5,014 bases of DNA from Deltaproteobacteria bacterium RIFOXYD12_FULL_50_9 (GCA_001799225.1 MGTA01000207.1:1-5014); one strand, 5' to 3'; numbered from the stretch's first letter, positions 1-5,014 are shown. A program made the numbers and translations. Notes: a model not told the origin generated them from the sequence alone.

Positions 1-111
1 ATATATTTTAGTGGCTACATTCTGCTCCTAAATATGCTATTATCTCGAATTGTTTAAACTTTTTTGGTTTGGATGGGGGGAACATCCGATTTAAATAAAT
101 AAATTTACCTT
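1..111. other. AT-rich upstream stretch without a gene
   Basis: I see no coding frame of useful length on either strand. The stretch is AT-rich and holds a short palindrome GTTTAAAC (52-59) and a weak 5-bp stem GGATG/CATCC (71-75 with 83-87). Nothing here resembles the end of a neighbouring gene, so any gene to the left ends outside the window. Confidence 0.4.
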
Positions 112-114
112 GAC

Positions 115-128
115 TAATCAGCTGATTA
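115..128. repeat. 14-bp perfect palindrome
   Basis: TAATCAGCTGATTA is a perfect 14-bp palindrome inside the first 30-bp unit. The other two units have no counterpart at the same place, so it may be a separate protein-binding site, or chance in AT-rich DNA. Confidence 0.5.
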
Positions 129-194
129 TGGCTAATTAGTCTGCGACTATATTTTATATCACTGAAAAATAGTCTTGACTATCTTTCAATCACA

Positions 195-200
195 TATAAT
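195..200 (+). promoter_or_regulatory. Probable -10 box of the ATPase gene
   Basis: A perfect TATAAT lies 9-14 bases before the ATG. TTGACT at 175-180 looks like a -35 box, but the spacer is only 14 bp, shorter than the usual 16-18, so either another -35 is used or an activator helps. Initiation 6-7 bases after the -10 would start the mRNA at or within two bases of the ATG, giving a leaderless message. This fits the absence of a Shine-Dalgarno site. The box sits inside the third inverted-repeat unit, so a bound protein would block it. Confidence 0.45.
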
Positions 201-208
201 ATAGTCAT

Positions 209-1429
209 ATGAATAATCGCACATCATACCTTAAAATCTGGAAGACCATTGCTGCTGACAAGAGCATGATTTTTCTGGCAGGTCCCCGGCAGGCCGGCAA
301 AACAACTCTGGCGAGGATTATTGCCAAAGGCTTTACCAACAGCCTTTACTGCAACTGGGATATACCCGACCACCGTACCAGTTTGCTCACAAATCCGACA
401 TTCTTTACCTCCCTGCCTTGCCTTGACGATTCAAAACCACTGATTATTTTCGACGAAATTCATAAATATCGTGATTGGAAAAATTATCTCAAGGGAGTCT
501 ATGATCAGTTCGGCGCCGACTACCAGTTTTTGGTGACTGGAAGCGGGCGACTTGATCTATACCAAAAAGGCGGTGATTCTCTGGCCGGACGCTACCTCTT
601 GTTCAACCTCTGGCCCTTTACCATGAGTGAATTAAGAAGTAGTGCCCGTTCACTGCAAGATTTTCTAGCAGATCCTCTGGCGGTTTCAAACGGAATGGCT
701 GAAGAAAATGAGAAGATGTGGGAACGCCTTGAAACTCTGAGCGGATTTCCAGAGCCGTTTTTAAACGGCAAAATTCCGTCGTATCGTCGTTGGAGCAATG
801 CCTTCAGCCAGAGACTGATTCGCGAGGATATCCGGGAGTTGACAAATATCCGCACCGTGACTGATATAGAAACCTTGTACCATCTGTTACCTTCAAGAGT
901 CGGCAGCCCACTTTCTGTACCATCTCTGGCTGATGACTTAAAGGTCTCATACAATACGGTACAAAACTGGCTGGCAATTTTTGAACGGTTTTTTCTGACC
1001 TTCAGCCTGCCGACTTGGACCAACCGGATCAGCAGAGCCATCCAGAAAGAGCGCAAGGTCTATATTCTGGATGCGCCACGCATAAAAGACCCGGCTGCTC
1101 GTTTTGAAAACATGGTAGCCTTGGAGTTGTGGCGGGCGGTAAGCTGCTGGAATGCAATGGGGGCCGGCAATTTCTCTCTGCATTTCATCAAAAACAAAGA
1201 GAAGCAGGAGGTAGATTTTCTACTTGCCAACGAACGGGAACCGGTCTTGTTGGTCGAATGCAAACTGAACGACACACAGCCGGCCAAGGCTCTTCTGTCC
1301 GCCCAACAGGTTTTACGTGTGCCGGCAATACAGGTGGTCAAGGCTGCGCAGGGCTATCGGACCTTCTCCAACGACGGGTTGTCGGTTGTAGTTGCTCCGG
1401 CTTGCCAGTGGTGCGCCGGGTTGCCGTGA
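209..1429 (+). CDS. AAA-family ATPase with DUF4143-type C-terminal domain
   Basis: This 406-residue protein has the typical length and order of the AAA_14/DUF4143 family. The N-terminal ATPase part shows Walker A GPRQAGKTT (25-33), Walker B LIIFDE followed by IHK (78-86), a sensor-like LVTGSGR (108-114) and the family motif SLAGRY (124-129). Residues about 235-262 (SLADDLKVSYNTVQNWL and following) look like a winged helix-turn-helix. The C-terminal part carries E300, D336 in EVDFLL and the VECK motif (349-352), the pattern of a PD-(D/E)XK nuclease-like fold. Biochemical roles in this family are poorly established; a cytoplasmic DNA-related function is an inference. The ATG at 209 is chosen because it gives the complete family N-terminus. 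No Shine-Dalgarno site precedes it. The gene stands alone on the plus strand, converges on the next operon, and is probably regulated through the repeat array upstream. Family assignment is firm; function is open. Confidence 0.93.
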   Translation: MNNRTSYLKIWKTIAADKSMIFLAGPRQAGKTTLARIIAKGFTNSLYCNWDIPDHRTSLLTNPTFFTSLPCLDDSKPLIIFDEIHKYRDWKNYLKGVYDQFGADYQFLVTGSGRLDLYQKGGDSLAGRYLLFNLWPFTMSELRSSARSLQDFLADPLAVSNGMAEENEKMWERLETLSGFPEPFLNGKIPSYRRWSNAFSQRLIREDIRELTNIRTVTDIETLYHLLPSRVGSPLSVPSLADDLKVSYNTVQNWLAIFERFFLTFSLPTWTNRISRAIQKERKVYILDAPRIKDPAARFENMVALELWRAVSCWNAMGAGNFSLHFIKNKEKQEVDFLLANEREPVLLVECKLNDTQPAKALLSAQQVLRVPAIQVVKAAQGYRTFSNDGLSVVVAPACQWCAGLP

Positions 1430-1607
1430 AACGTTCTAGCCAAAGCTGATCATGCTATGGAATATAAGTAGGTTGGTTTGAGCCCCGCGAAACCAAACAT
1501 GTTTTGTGCATGCATTCAAATCATTGGAATGATAACATGAACTGCCTCGCAAAAGACGTCCGCGAGCCCGTTCGATAACCCGGCAAAAATCGCATCCGAC
1601 CTGGCAA
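1430..1607. other. Convergent intergenic region with several small hairpins
   Basis: This 178-base gap separates two converging transcripts and has no plausible gene. It contains TTGGTTT/AAACCAA (1473-1479 with 1490-1496, 10-base loop), ATCATT-GG-AATGAT (1520-1533) and CTCGC/GCGAG (1546-1550 with 1562-1566). The first stem is followed on the plus strand by TTTT at about 1502-1505 and could act as a weak terminator for the ATPase gene. Confidence 0.4.
1473..1505 (+). terminator. Possible weak terminator after the ATPase gene
   Basis: A 7-bp perfect stem (TTGGTTT with AAACCAA) closes a 10-base loop. A short run of four T follows after a six-base gap. The stem is AT-rich and the T run is short and displaced, so this is a weak candidate only. 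Confidence 0.25.
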
Positions 1608-1621
1608 TCAGGGGATTGCCA
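1585..1621 (-). terminator. Possible terminator overlapping the stop codon of the last operon gene
   Basis: TGGCAATC (1602-1609) and GATTGCCA (1614-1621) form an 8-bp perfect stem with a 4-base loop. On the minus strand it spans the last codons and the TGA (1608-1610) of the last gene in the three-gene operon. A TTTTT run lies at 1589-1585 on that strand, 12 bases past the stem, which is farther than in a classical intrinsic terminator. It may instead be a 3' stabilising hairpin. Confidence 0.4.
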
Positions 1622-1982
1622 CACCGACCAGCTCAGAAATAGTCGTGATAGTGCACCCATTAGTCGAGATGGTACCAGGTGCGCTACTGGCGGAATACCA
1701 GATCTGGACGGTTTTCCCGGCCATTTTGGCGGCAAGCAGGGTGGCAAGAAAACCCTTGCCGTCAGGGGTGGTGTGGTCGAGCTTGAAATACTCCTGATTT
1801 AGTTTACATGTATACTCCGGTTGGGTATTTGTGCCGACAAAGGTCAACCCAAAATCTTCTTGTACTCTTATTCGTGCCAATGTCAGATTTTCCGCAAAAT
1901 ACTCATCAACGGCAAAGGCGTTTATCGCGCTGATTAAAACCACTATCATCATCACAACTTGCAGCTTGATTTTGTTGGACAT
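1608..1982 (-). CDS. Small exported protein, paralogue of the gene upstream (copy A)
   Basis: The 124-residue product begins with a typical signal peptide: MSNKIK, a hydrophobic stretch (about 8-20) and AFA at 22-24 as the likely cleavage site. The mature part of about 100 residues has two cysteines (C59 and C110), both conserved in the paralogue and able to form a disulfide. Core segments shared with the paralogue are NLTLAR, EYFK-DHTTP, LLAAK and APGT followed by GC. I do not recognise a characterised family. The style (short beta-rich exported domain with an LLAAK helix and one disulfide) suggests a periplasmic or secreted binding domain, which is inference. The start is supported by GGAGG at 1995-1991, 8 bases before the ATG. 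It is the last of three co-directional genes, 39 bases after its paralogue. Confidence 0.87.
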   Translation of the reverse strand: MSNKIKLQVVMMIVVLISAINAFAVDEYFAENLTLARIRVQEDFGLTFVGTNTQPEYTCKLNQEYFKLDHTTPDGKGFLATLLAAKMAGKTVQIWYSASSAPGTISTNGCTITTISELVGVAIP

Positions 1983-2021
1983 CTAATTCACCTCCCGACA
2001 GGATATCCCCTGTTTCAATGG

Positions 2022-2390
2022 TTAGTTAATTCCCACTCCGTTGAGAACCGAGATTGTAGAAATGTCGCATCCGGTGGTCTCGGTTGTGCCCGGAGCAGGG
2101 CTTACCGTATACCAGACTGACAGCACAACACCATCGCTTGCCTTGGCGGCCAGCAGCAAACTGAGCAGGTCTTTGCCGCTCGGGGTCGTATGATCAAATT
2201 TAAAATATTCACCTTCGTTGCTGCAGGTGTTCGCTGGTTGGGTTGTAGTCCCGACCAGAGTCACACCTTCCTGAACTTTGACTCTCGCCAATGTCAGATT
2301 AGTTACGTATTTTGAGGCTGCAAAAGCATTTGATGAAGAAAATGCCATTATGAGAGCAGCAATAATTAACGGTTTGTTGATTGAGGCCAT
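2022..2390 (-). CDS. Small exported protein, paralogue of the gene downstream (copy B)
   Basis: The frame is open from an ATG at 2426, but I place the start at 2390. That ATG is preceded by GGAGG (2402-2398) at a 7-base spacing and begins a clean signal peptide: MASINK, a hydrophobic stretch to about residue 18, and AFA (22-24) as cleavage site. The longer start would place twelve extra residues before this and overlap the ribosome binding site. The 122-residue product matches copy A at about 54 of 92 aligned positions by hand count, including both cysteines (here C56 and C108), so the two arose by tandem duplication. The function is not recognised. It lies 45 bases downstream of the 356-residue gene and is probably in the same transcript. 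Retention of both copies while the sequences diverged suggests each has a role. Confidence 0.88.
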   Translation of the reverse strand: MASINKPLIIAALIMAFSSSNAFAASKYVTNLTLARVKVQEGVTLVGTTTQPANTCSNEGEYFKFDHTTPSGKDLLSLLLAAKASDGVVLSVWYTVSPAPGTTETTGCDISTISVLNGVGIN

Positions 2391-2435
2391 TTGATTACCT
2401 CCACAGATTTTTATTAACAAATGCAAAATGATTCT

Positions 2436-3506
2436 TCAGTTACACTGCCATTGATATTCAATGACGCGGTCATAAACATAATATACGTTAGCGCGCCACG
2501 AGATACATAATTTTTCTGCGTAATCTGAGGGGCTTCCACTCCCACACGTGGTATATCCCATTCTAGCGAGTTCCGTAACAGCAGGTACAAATATTACCAT
2601 ACCATCACCTAATACTTCCGGTGGTCCCCAACTACCAATAATTCCACCACCCCTCTGGATCACATCAACACAACATTCCCAGGTGCCTCCGCCAGCTGCC
2701 ATTACATATTCAATTTTGGTATTGCCTTTAATTACAATATTTGCAGGAACCGAAACACTTTCACGATAGCAACAGTTTGCATTAATGGGAAAAGTTACAT
2801 CACTTATCTTAACCCACTGGCCAGTGCCTCTGACATAACCAGAAACCGTACTACATTGATCTGAAACTGTTATATCAGTACCACAACCGTTGTTAATGTT
2901 AATAACGGTTACACTAGTTGAATTCGTGGTCTCAGTTTGCAACGGCGGTGCCCACTGGAATGAAAAATTCCCACTGGATATCTCATAGGTATAAGGCGGA
3001 ACTCCTCCGGACACCGTTATGGTTGCGGAGGAACCAGGAGCGGCTTCCTGTAGTTCCTCAGTTTGAGCATAGACATATTCAAGAGGTTTATAACCCTCGT
3101 TCAAGTATCCATGAACTGTTTGGGGTTTTAAAATTGCGGGGTTCGTCGGATCCGGTCGGGAGTCCGTAACTGTGAGGGTAACCTTGCCGCAAGGTTTGGC
3201 ATCCGGGATAGCTGTCAAGTTATTGGTTCTGCCGTCGCTACCGGTCTGCTGGTTGACATCCGTCTGAAGTAGAGCGAATTGGTATTGGGAATCGTCGCTG
3301 GACGACCAATGATAGGGCGGTACGCCGCCGATGATCCGGATGGTTTCGGATGTCCCTGGTGCTACGGTTTTAGGGTTGCCGGGGTCATAGATCAGTTCAG
3401 GGTAGTTCGGTTGGAGGCAGATGTTGTCACCGGCAACGGCGGTCAAAGTCGGCAACGCGAGGAGGCAGAGAGCAAGAATAAGTTGTATCACCTTAATAAA
3501 TCGCAT
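2436..3506 (-). CDS. Exported protein with two Ig-like GGVPPY repeats and a cysteine-rich C-terminus
   Basis: This 356-residue protein starts with MRFIK, a long hydrophobic stretch and AVA at 23-25 as the likely signal-peptidase I site; C14 is not in a proper lipobox. Two homologous repeats follow. Each contains APG(T/S)S and GGVPPY, at about 49-65 and 156-172, a period near 107 residues, and each ends in a threonine-rich strand with a 'TVTDS' or 'TVSDQ' segment. This is the pattern of bacterial Ig-like or beta-sandwich surface domains. The last 130 residues form a different domain with CC pairs at 245-246 and 278-279 and further cysteines at 321, 334 and 355. The function is unknown; an extracellular adhesive or scaffolding role is inferred. 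The start has GAGGA at 3519-3515, 8 bases before the ATG. It is the first gene of the three-gene operon. Confidence 0.88.
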   Translation of the reverse strand: MRFIKVIQLILALCLLALPTLTAVAGDNICLQPNYPELIYDPGNPKTVAPGTSETIRIIGGVPPYHWSSSDDSQYQFALLQTDVNQQTGSDGRTNNLTAIPDAKPCGKVTLTVTDSRPDPTNPAILKPQTVHGYLNEGYKPLEYVYAQTEELQEAAPGSSATITVSGGVPPYTYEISSGNFSFQWAPPLQTETTNSTSVTVININNGCGTDITVSDQCSTVSGYVRGTGQWVKISDVTFPINANCCYRESVSVPANIVIKGNTKIEYVMAAGGGTWECCVDVIQRGGGIIGSWGPPEVLGDGMVIFVPAVTELARMGYTTCGSGSPSDYAEKLCISWRANVYYVYDRVIEYQWQCN

Positions 3507-3515
3507 TAATCATGT

Positions 3516-3525
3516 CCTCATGAGG
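3516..3525. promoter_or_regulatory. Palindrome containing the ribosome binding site of the first operon gene
   Basis: CCTCATGAGG is a perfect 10-bp palindrome, and its left half on the plus strand is the complement of the GAGG core used by the gene starting at 3506. Folding or protein binding here could affect translation or transcription, but with no loop it would be a poor RNA hairpin. Confidence 0.35.
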
Positions 3526-3645
3526 CAGTTGAAAAACAGTGCAGGTTGATTTAAACAGCAAAAACTCGCTGATTGTTGACATTAGTAATAATATCTACCA
3601 ACTTCCACGGCGGCATCCTTCAGCCGTTTTTATCAGATCACCCCA

Positions 3646-3661
3646 AACCCCTCCAGGGGTT
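3646..3661. repeat. GC-rich hairpin 1
   Basis: AACCCCT and AGGGGTT are perfect 7-bp arms separated by CC. The pairing works on either strand. No T run follows in either direction, so it is not a standard terminator. Confidence 0.55.
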
Positions 3662-3676
3662 CAAGGAAGGTGGTCG

Positions 3677-3693
3677 TACCCCGCAAGGGGGTA
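3677..3693. repeat. GC-rich hairpin 2 with a GCAA tetraloop on the plus strand
   Basis: TACCCC (3677-3682) pairs with GGGGTA (3688-3693) around GCAAG. Alternatively CCCC-GCAA-GGGG (3679-3690) gives a 4-bp stem closed by GCAA, a GNRA tetraloop. It lies 15 bases from hairpin 1 and has no T run after it. Confidence 0.5.
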
Positions 3694-3755
3694 TAAATCA
3701 CATTCTTTGCAGGCTATGTCCGGCGGCTGCGCATCGGATGCCGTCCCTGGCGGGC

Positions 3756-3835
3756 GCATAAAATCAATTATGCAAAGTGCGGTAACAAGTTCGGTACGGC
3801 TCCCGCCGCCGCACCTTACATAATAGATTTTATGC
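3756..3835. repeat. Long imperfect inverted repeat, 27-bp arms
   Basis: The left arm 3756-3782 begins GCATAAAATC and ends GTGCGG. The right arm 3809-3835 is its reverse complement at 24 of 27 positions; the outer 17 bp match at 16. The 26-base centre is GC-rich at its right end. The arms combine an AT-rich outer part with a GC-rich inner part. No open frame with a ribosome binding site covers it, and no T run follows on either side, so an intrinsic terminator is unlikely. It could be a repetitive palindromic element, a small MITE, a recombination site or part of a structured RNA. I looked for integron attC core sites (GTTRRRY/RYYYAAC) at the ends and did not find convincing ones. Confidence 0.75.
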
Positions 3836-3889
3836 AACATACCTGGCAAAAAATGCGCCAACCACTGGCTTTATCGGATGAACAGCCAC

Positions 3890-3911
3890 CCCTAAAAAGA
3901 ACAAACGTTTG
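3890..3911 (-). terminator. Possible weak terminator after the AT-rich gene pair
   Basis: CAAACGTTTG (3902-3911) is a perfect 10-bp palindrome. On the minus strand it is followed directly by TTCTTTTTA. It lies about 30 bases after the stop codon at 3941. The stem is short, AT-rich and has no loop, so efficiency is doubtful. Confidence 0.25.
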
Positions 3912-3940
3912 AAAATATTAATTCCCCATTTTTCCTTCGT

Positions 3941-4693
3941 TCATTCCCGCGTAGACCCACCAAGCCCAACTGGATTGTTGAGAAAAAGTAATGCGTCGTT
4001 GTCGCCTTCCTTTGTTAATATCTCTTTGACCTTATTGATGTATTCTGAGCCATATTTTCTAATGGTCAGATAAACAGCTAGCCTGATCGCTTTATTGTTT
4101 TTTCTAAGTAAATTAGCATATACTTCAAAGATATCATCTTGAGGAATTTTTTCTAATGTTGGCATTATGCTAAGTATATACCAATCATAATCAGATTTGT
4201 TTTTCAGATTTCGTAATATTTTATCTTTATATTCAATAACATGTTTAGCATCTAATTTGTTTAAAGTTTGATTAATTGCATTATTTGCAAAAATATCTGC
4301 ATTAACATTTTGCAACTCCAAAATATTATCTAATATATCTTTTGAAAAGATCTCTCTGAGTAATATATTTATTAGAGCGATATTGATACATTCTATATTT
4401 TTAGAATTTAATAGATATAATATTGTATCTTTACTTGGACCATCAACTTTTGTCAGTTCAGCACTTAAATTTTCACATTTTTCAAAAATATCTAACATGT
4501 CTTGACAATTATCTTCTGCGCATGAACTAATTTTTTTGTTGCAAGAGATTACTCCGATTGAAAGTTGATGCCATGGCAAGTTTGAATAACTAGAACAAAT
4601 TGTTCCTGCGCCTGCTGAATTTATATTAATAAGACTAATTGTAATCAGAATTATAAATGAAAACATAAAGATAATCAGTTGCAGTTTTCGCAT
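3941..4693 (-). CDS. Exported alpha-helical protein of unknown function
   Basis: I start this at 4693, where GAGGA (4704-4700) lies 6 bases before the ATG. The in-frame ATG five codons earlier (4708) has only a weak GAAAG upstream. The 250-residue product opens with MRKLQ and a strong hydrophobic stretch (about 6-24), then SAGAG (26-30) as the likely cleavage region. Residues 33-73 hold five cysteines (33, 51, 58, 63, 73), with one more at 102. The rest is helical with alternating short helices, for example 184-226 (DDIFEVYANL, AIRLAVYLTI, INKVKEIL), resembling HEAT-type repeats by eye. I do not recognise the family. It overlaps the upstream gene by 19 bp, so the two are probably translationally coupled. 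The gene is very AT-rich (12 G/C of 60 at 4201-4260), unlike the genes to the left, which suggests separate acquisition. Confidence 0.82.
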   Translation of the reverse strand: MRKLQLIIFMFSFIILITISLININSAGAGTICSSYSNLPWHQLSIGVISCNKKISSCAEDNCQDMLDIFEKCENLSAELTKVDGPSKDTILYLLNSKNIECINIALINILLREIFSKDILDNILELQNVNADIFANNAINQTLNKLDAKHVIEYKDKILRNLKNKSDYDWYILSIMPTLEKIPQDDIFEVYANLLRKNNKAIRLAVYLTIRKYGSEYINKVKEILTKEGDNDALLFLNNPVGLGGSTRE

Positions 4694-5014
4694 TTGCCAT
4701 CCTCGCATAATTCTTTCGCAACGCTATAGCAAGTTTCTGCACAGGCAAACCAAACGTCACCTGTTAACGCAAAAGGTATTTTCTTTTCATAGGCACTTTG
4801 TAAACTGTAACAATGCGATAATGACTCCATAGAATCTTTTTTATTTGGATAAGTACCCTTATTGCAAAAGTCAGCTGCACAACGCAAACCAAAAACATAA
4901 CCAGGGTTTGTTGCCATATATAAATATTTTTTTACTAGTTGTTTAGCAGTATAAGTAAGGAGGACGTCGATTATTGTACTTGATAACCCTCTCCGGTCAA
5001 TATTCATTACCGGA
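4675..5014 (-). CDS. Cysteine-rich protein, probably truncated at its N-terminus by the window edge
   Basis: The visible frame ends with TGA at 4677-4675 and stays open to the right edge. The only ATG near the edge is at 5007-5005, which would give 110 residues. The seven bases before it contain no Shine-Dalgarno, and the next ATG (4917) also lacks one, so the true start may be outside the window. Numbered from the 5007 ATG, eight cysteines lie at 43, 48, 66, 89, 93, 101, 106 and 109, in motifs CAADFC, CAETC and CEDGKCENC. Such density suggests disulfides in an exported domain, or metal binding. No signal peptide is visible at the 5007 start, which also favours a longer protein. I do not recognise the family. 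The 3' end overlaps the following exported-protein gene by 19 bp, so they form a coupled pair. Confidence 0.7.
   Translation of the reverse strand, partial: PVMNIDRRGLSSTIIDVLLTYTAKQLVKKYLYMATNPGYVFGLRCAADFCNKGTYPNKKDSMESLSHCYSLQSAYEKKIPFALTGDVWFACAETCYSVAKELCEDGKCENCN

Larger units (their letters stand above)
112..206. promoter_or_regulatory. Three tandem 30-bp inverted-repeat units upstream of the ATPase gene
   Basis: Three units of exactly 30 bp lie end to end: 112-141, 145-174 and 177-206. Each begins with GACTAT or GACTAA and ends with its reverse complement, ATAGTC or TTAGTC. Unit starts are 33 and 32 bp apart, about three helical turns, so the half-sites lie on roughly one face of the DNA. 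The interiors differ between units, so this is a conserved binding-site pattern, not a copied sequence. The half-sites can also be read as compact dyads across the junctions (TTAGTC-TGC-GACTAT at 136-150 and ATAGTC-TT-GACTAT at 169-182), leaving one half-site at each end. The third unit covers the likely -10 box and ends 2 bp before the start codon. I infer an operator array, perhaps bound by the ATPase product itself, which has a helix-turn-helix-like segment. The binding protein is not known from the sequence. Confidence 0.7.
1608..2390 (-). repeat. Tandem gene duplication (copies A and B)
   Basis: The two adjacent coding regions 2022-2390 and 1608-1982 encode full-length homologous exported proteins in the same orientation, with equivalent ribosome binding sites and signal-peptide ends (AFA in both). 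The similarity is clear in protein but has drifted in DNA, so the duplication is not recent. Confidence 0.85.
3507..3940. other. Gene-free structured intergenic region
   Basis: These 434 bases separate two minus-strand gene groups. Small open frames exist but none has a ribosome binding site or a credible protein. The region must hold the promoter of the three-gene operon, but I see no convincing -35/-10 pair; TATTAT near 3595-3590 on the minus strand is only a candidate -10. The rest is dominated by two GC-rich hairpins and a long inverted repeat, listed separately. Its GC-rich palindromic content contrasts with the AT-rich genes just to the right. Confidence 0.6.

Noticed and set aside
112..206. 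CRISPR array
   Set aside because: The repeated parts are only 6-7 bp inverted half-sites; there is no conserved direct repeat of 20 bp or more.
592..1341. Minus-strand open frames inside the ATPase gene, and a plus-strand one at 1129-1449
   Set aside because: They lie in other frames of a gene whose protein shows clear family motifs along its length. They are shadows.
2391..2426. Upstream ATG at 2426 as the start of copy B
   Set aside because: It would add twelve residues before a complete signal peptide and place the GGAGG site inside the coding region. The ATG at 2390 has the ideal spacing.
3539..3823. Plus-strand open frames of 94 and 62 codons in the intergenic region
   Set aside because: No Shine-Dalgarno, composition dictated by the hairpins, and no recognisable protein features.
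3756..3840. Integron attC site
   Set aside because: Size and hairpin form are suggestive, and GTTGCAT occurs on the minus strand at the right end. It breaks the GTTRRRY core, no matching RYYYAAC core is found at the other end, and no integrase or further sites are seen.
3661..3861. 66-residue minus-strand open frame starting with TTG
   Set aside because: It spans both arms of the long inverted repeat and the second GC-rich hairpin, so its sequence is set by the palindromes. It has no ribosome binding site. It is better explained as a non-coding repeat.
4955..5014. Plus-strand gene start at the right edge, because AAGGAGGA occurs at 4958-4965
   Set aside because: No ATG or GTG lies at a suitable distance; the TTG near 4980 is too far away, and the minus-strand frame covers the same bases.

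Overview
The window looks like a chromosomal accessory region of a Gram-negative bacterium. Four of the five genes have clear Shine-Dalgarno sites or signal-peptide features, and three or four products look exported. Base composition is mixed: a sample of the ATPase gene (1201-1260) has 30 G/C of 60, while a sample of the right-hand gene (4201-4260) has 12 of 60. I cannot name the species. A proteobacterial or Desulfobacterota-type host is a guess from protein style only.

Left part (1-1429): an upstream region with three tandem 30-bp inverted-repeat units, then a plus-strand gene for an AAA-family ATPase with a DUF4143-type C-terminal half. The repeat array runs almost into the start codon and contains the best -10 box. 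The gene has no visible ribosome binding site, so it may be read from a leaderless transcript and controlled through the array.

Middle part (1430-3506): a convergent intergenic stretch with hairpins, then three minus-strand genes spaced 39-45 bases apart, probably one operon. In transcription order they encode a 356-residue exported protein with two Ig-like 'GGVPPY' repeats and a cysteine-rich C-terminus, then two exported paralogues of about 12-13 kDa that came from a tandem duplication. I do not recognise a function for any of the three. Their joint export and co-transcription suggest they act together outside the cytoplasm.

Next part (3507-3940): 434 bases without a convincing gene but rich in structure. 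It holds two GC-rich hairpins and a long imperfect inverted repeat (27-bp arms, 24 matches). It may be a mobile or repeated palindromic element, or a structured RNA.

Right part (3941-5014): an AT-rich minus-strand pair with a 19-bp overlap. The upstream member is a cysteine-rich protein that is probably cut by the window edge; the downstream member is an exported helical protein. The change in composition suggests separate acquisition. An effector/immunity-type pair is possible but unproven.
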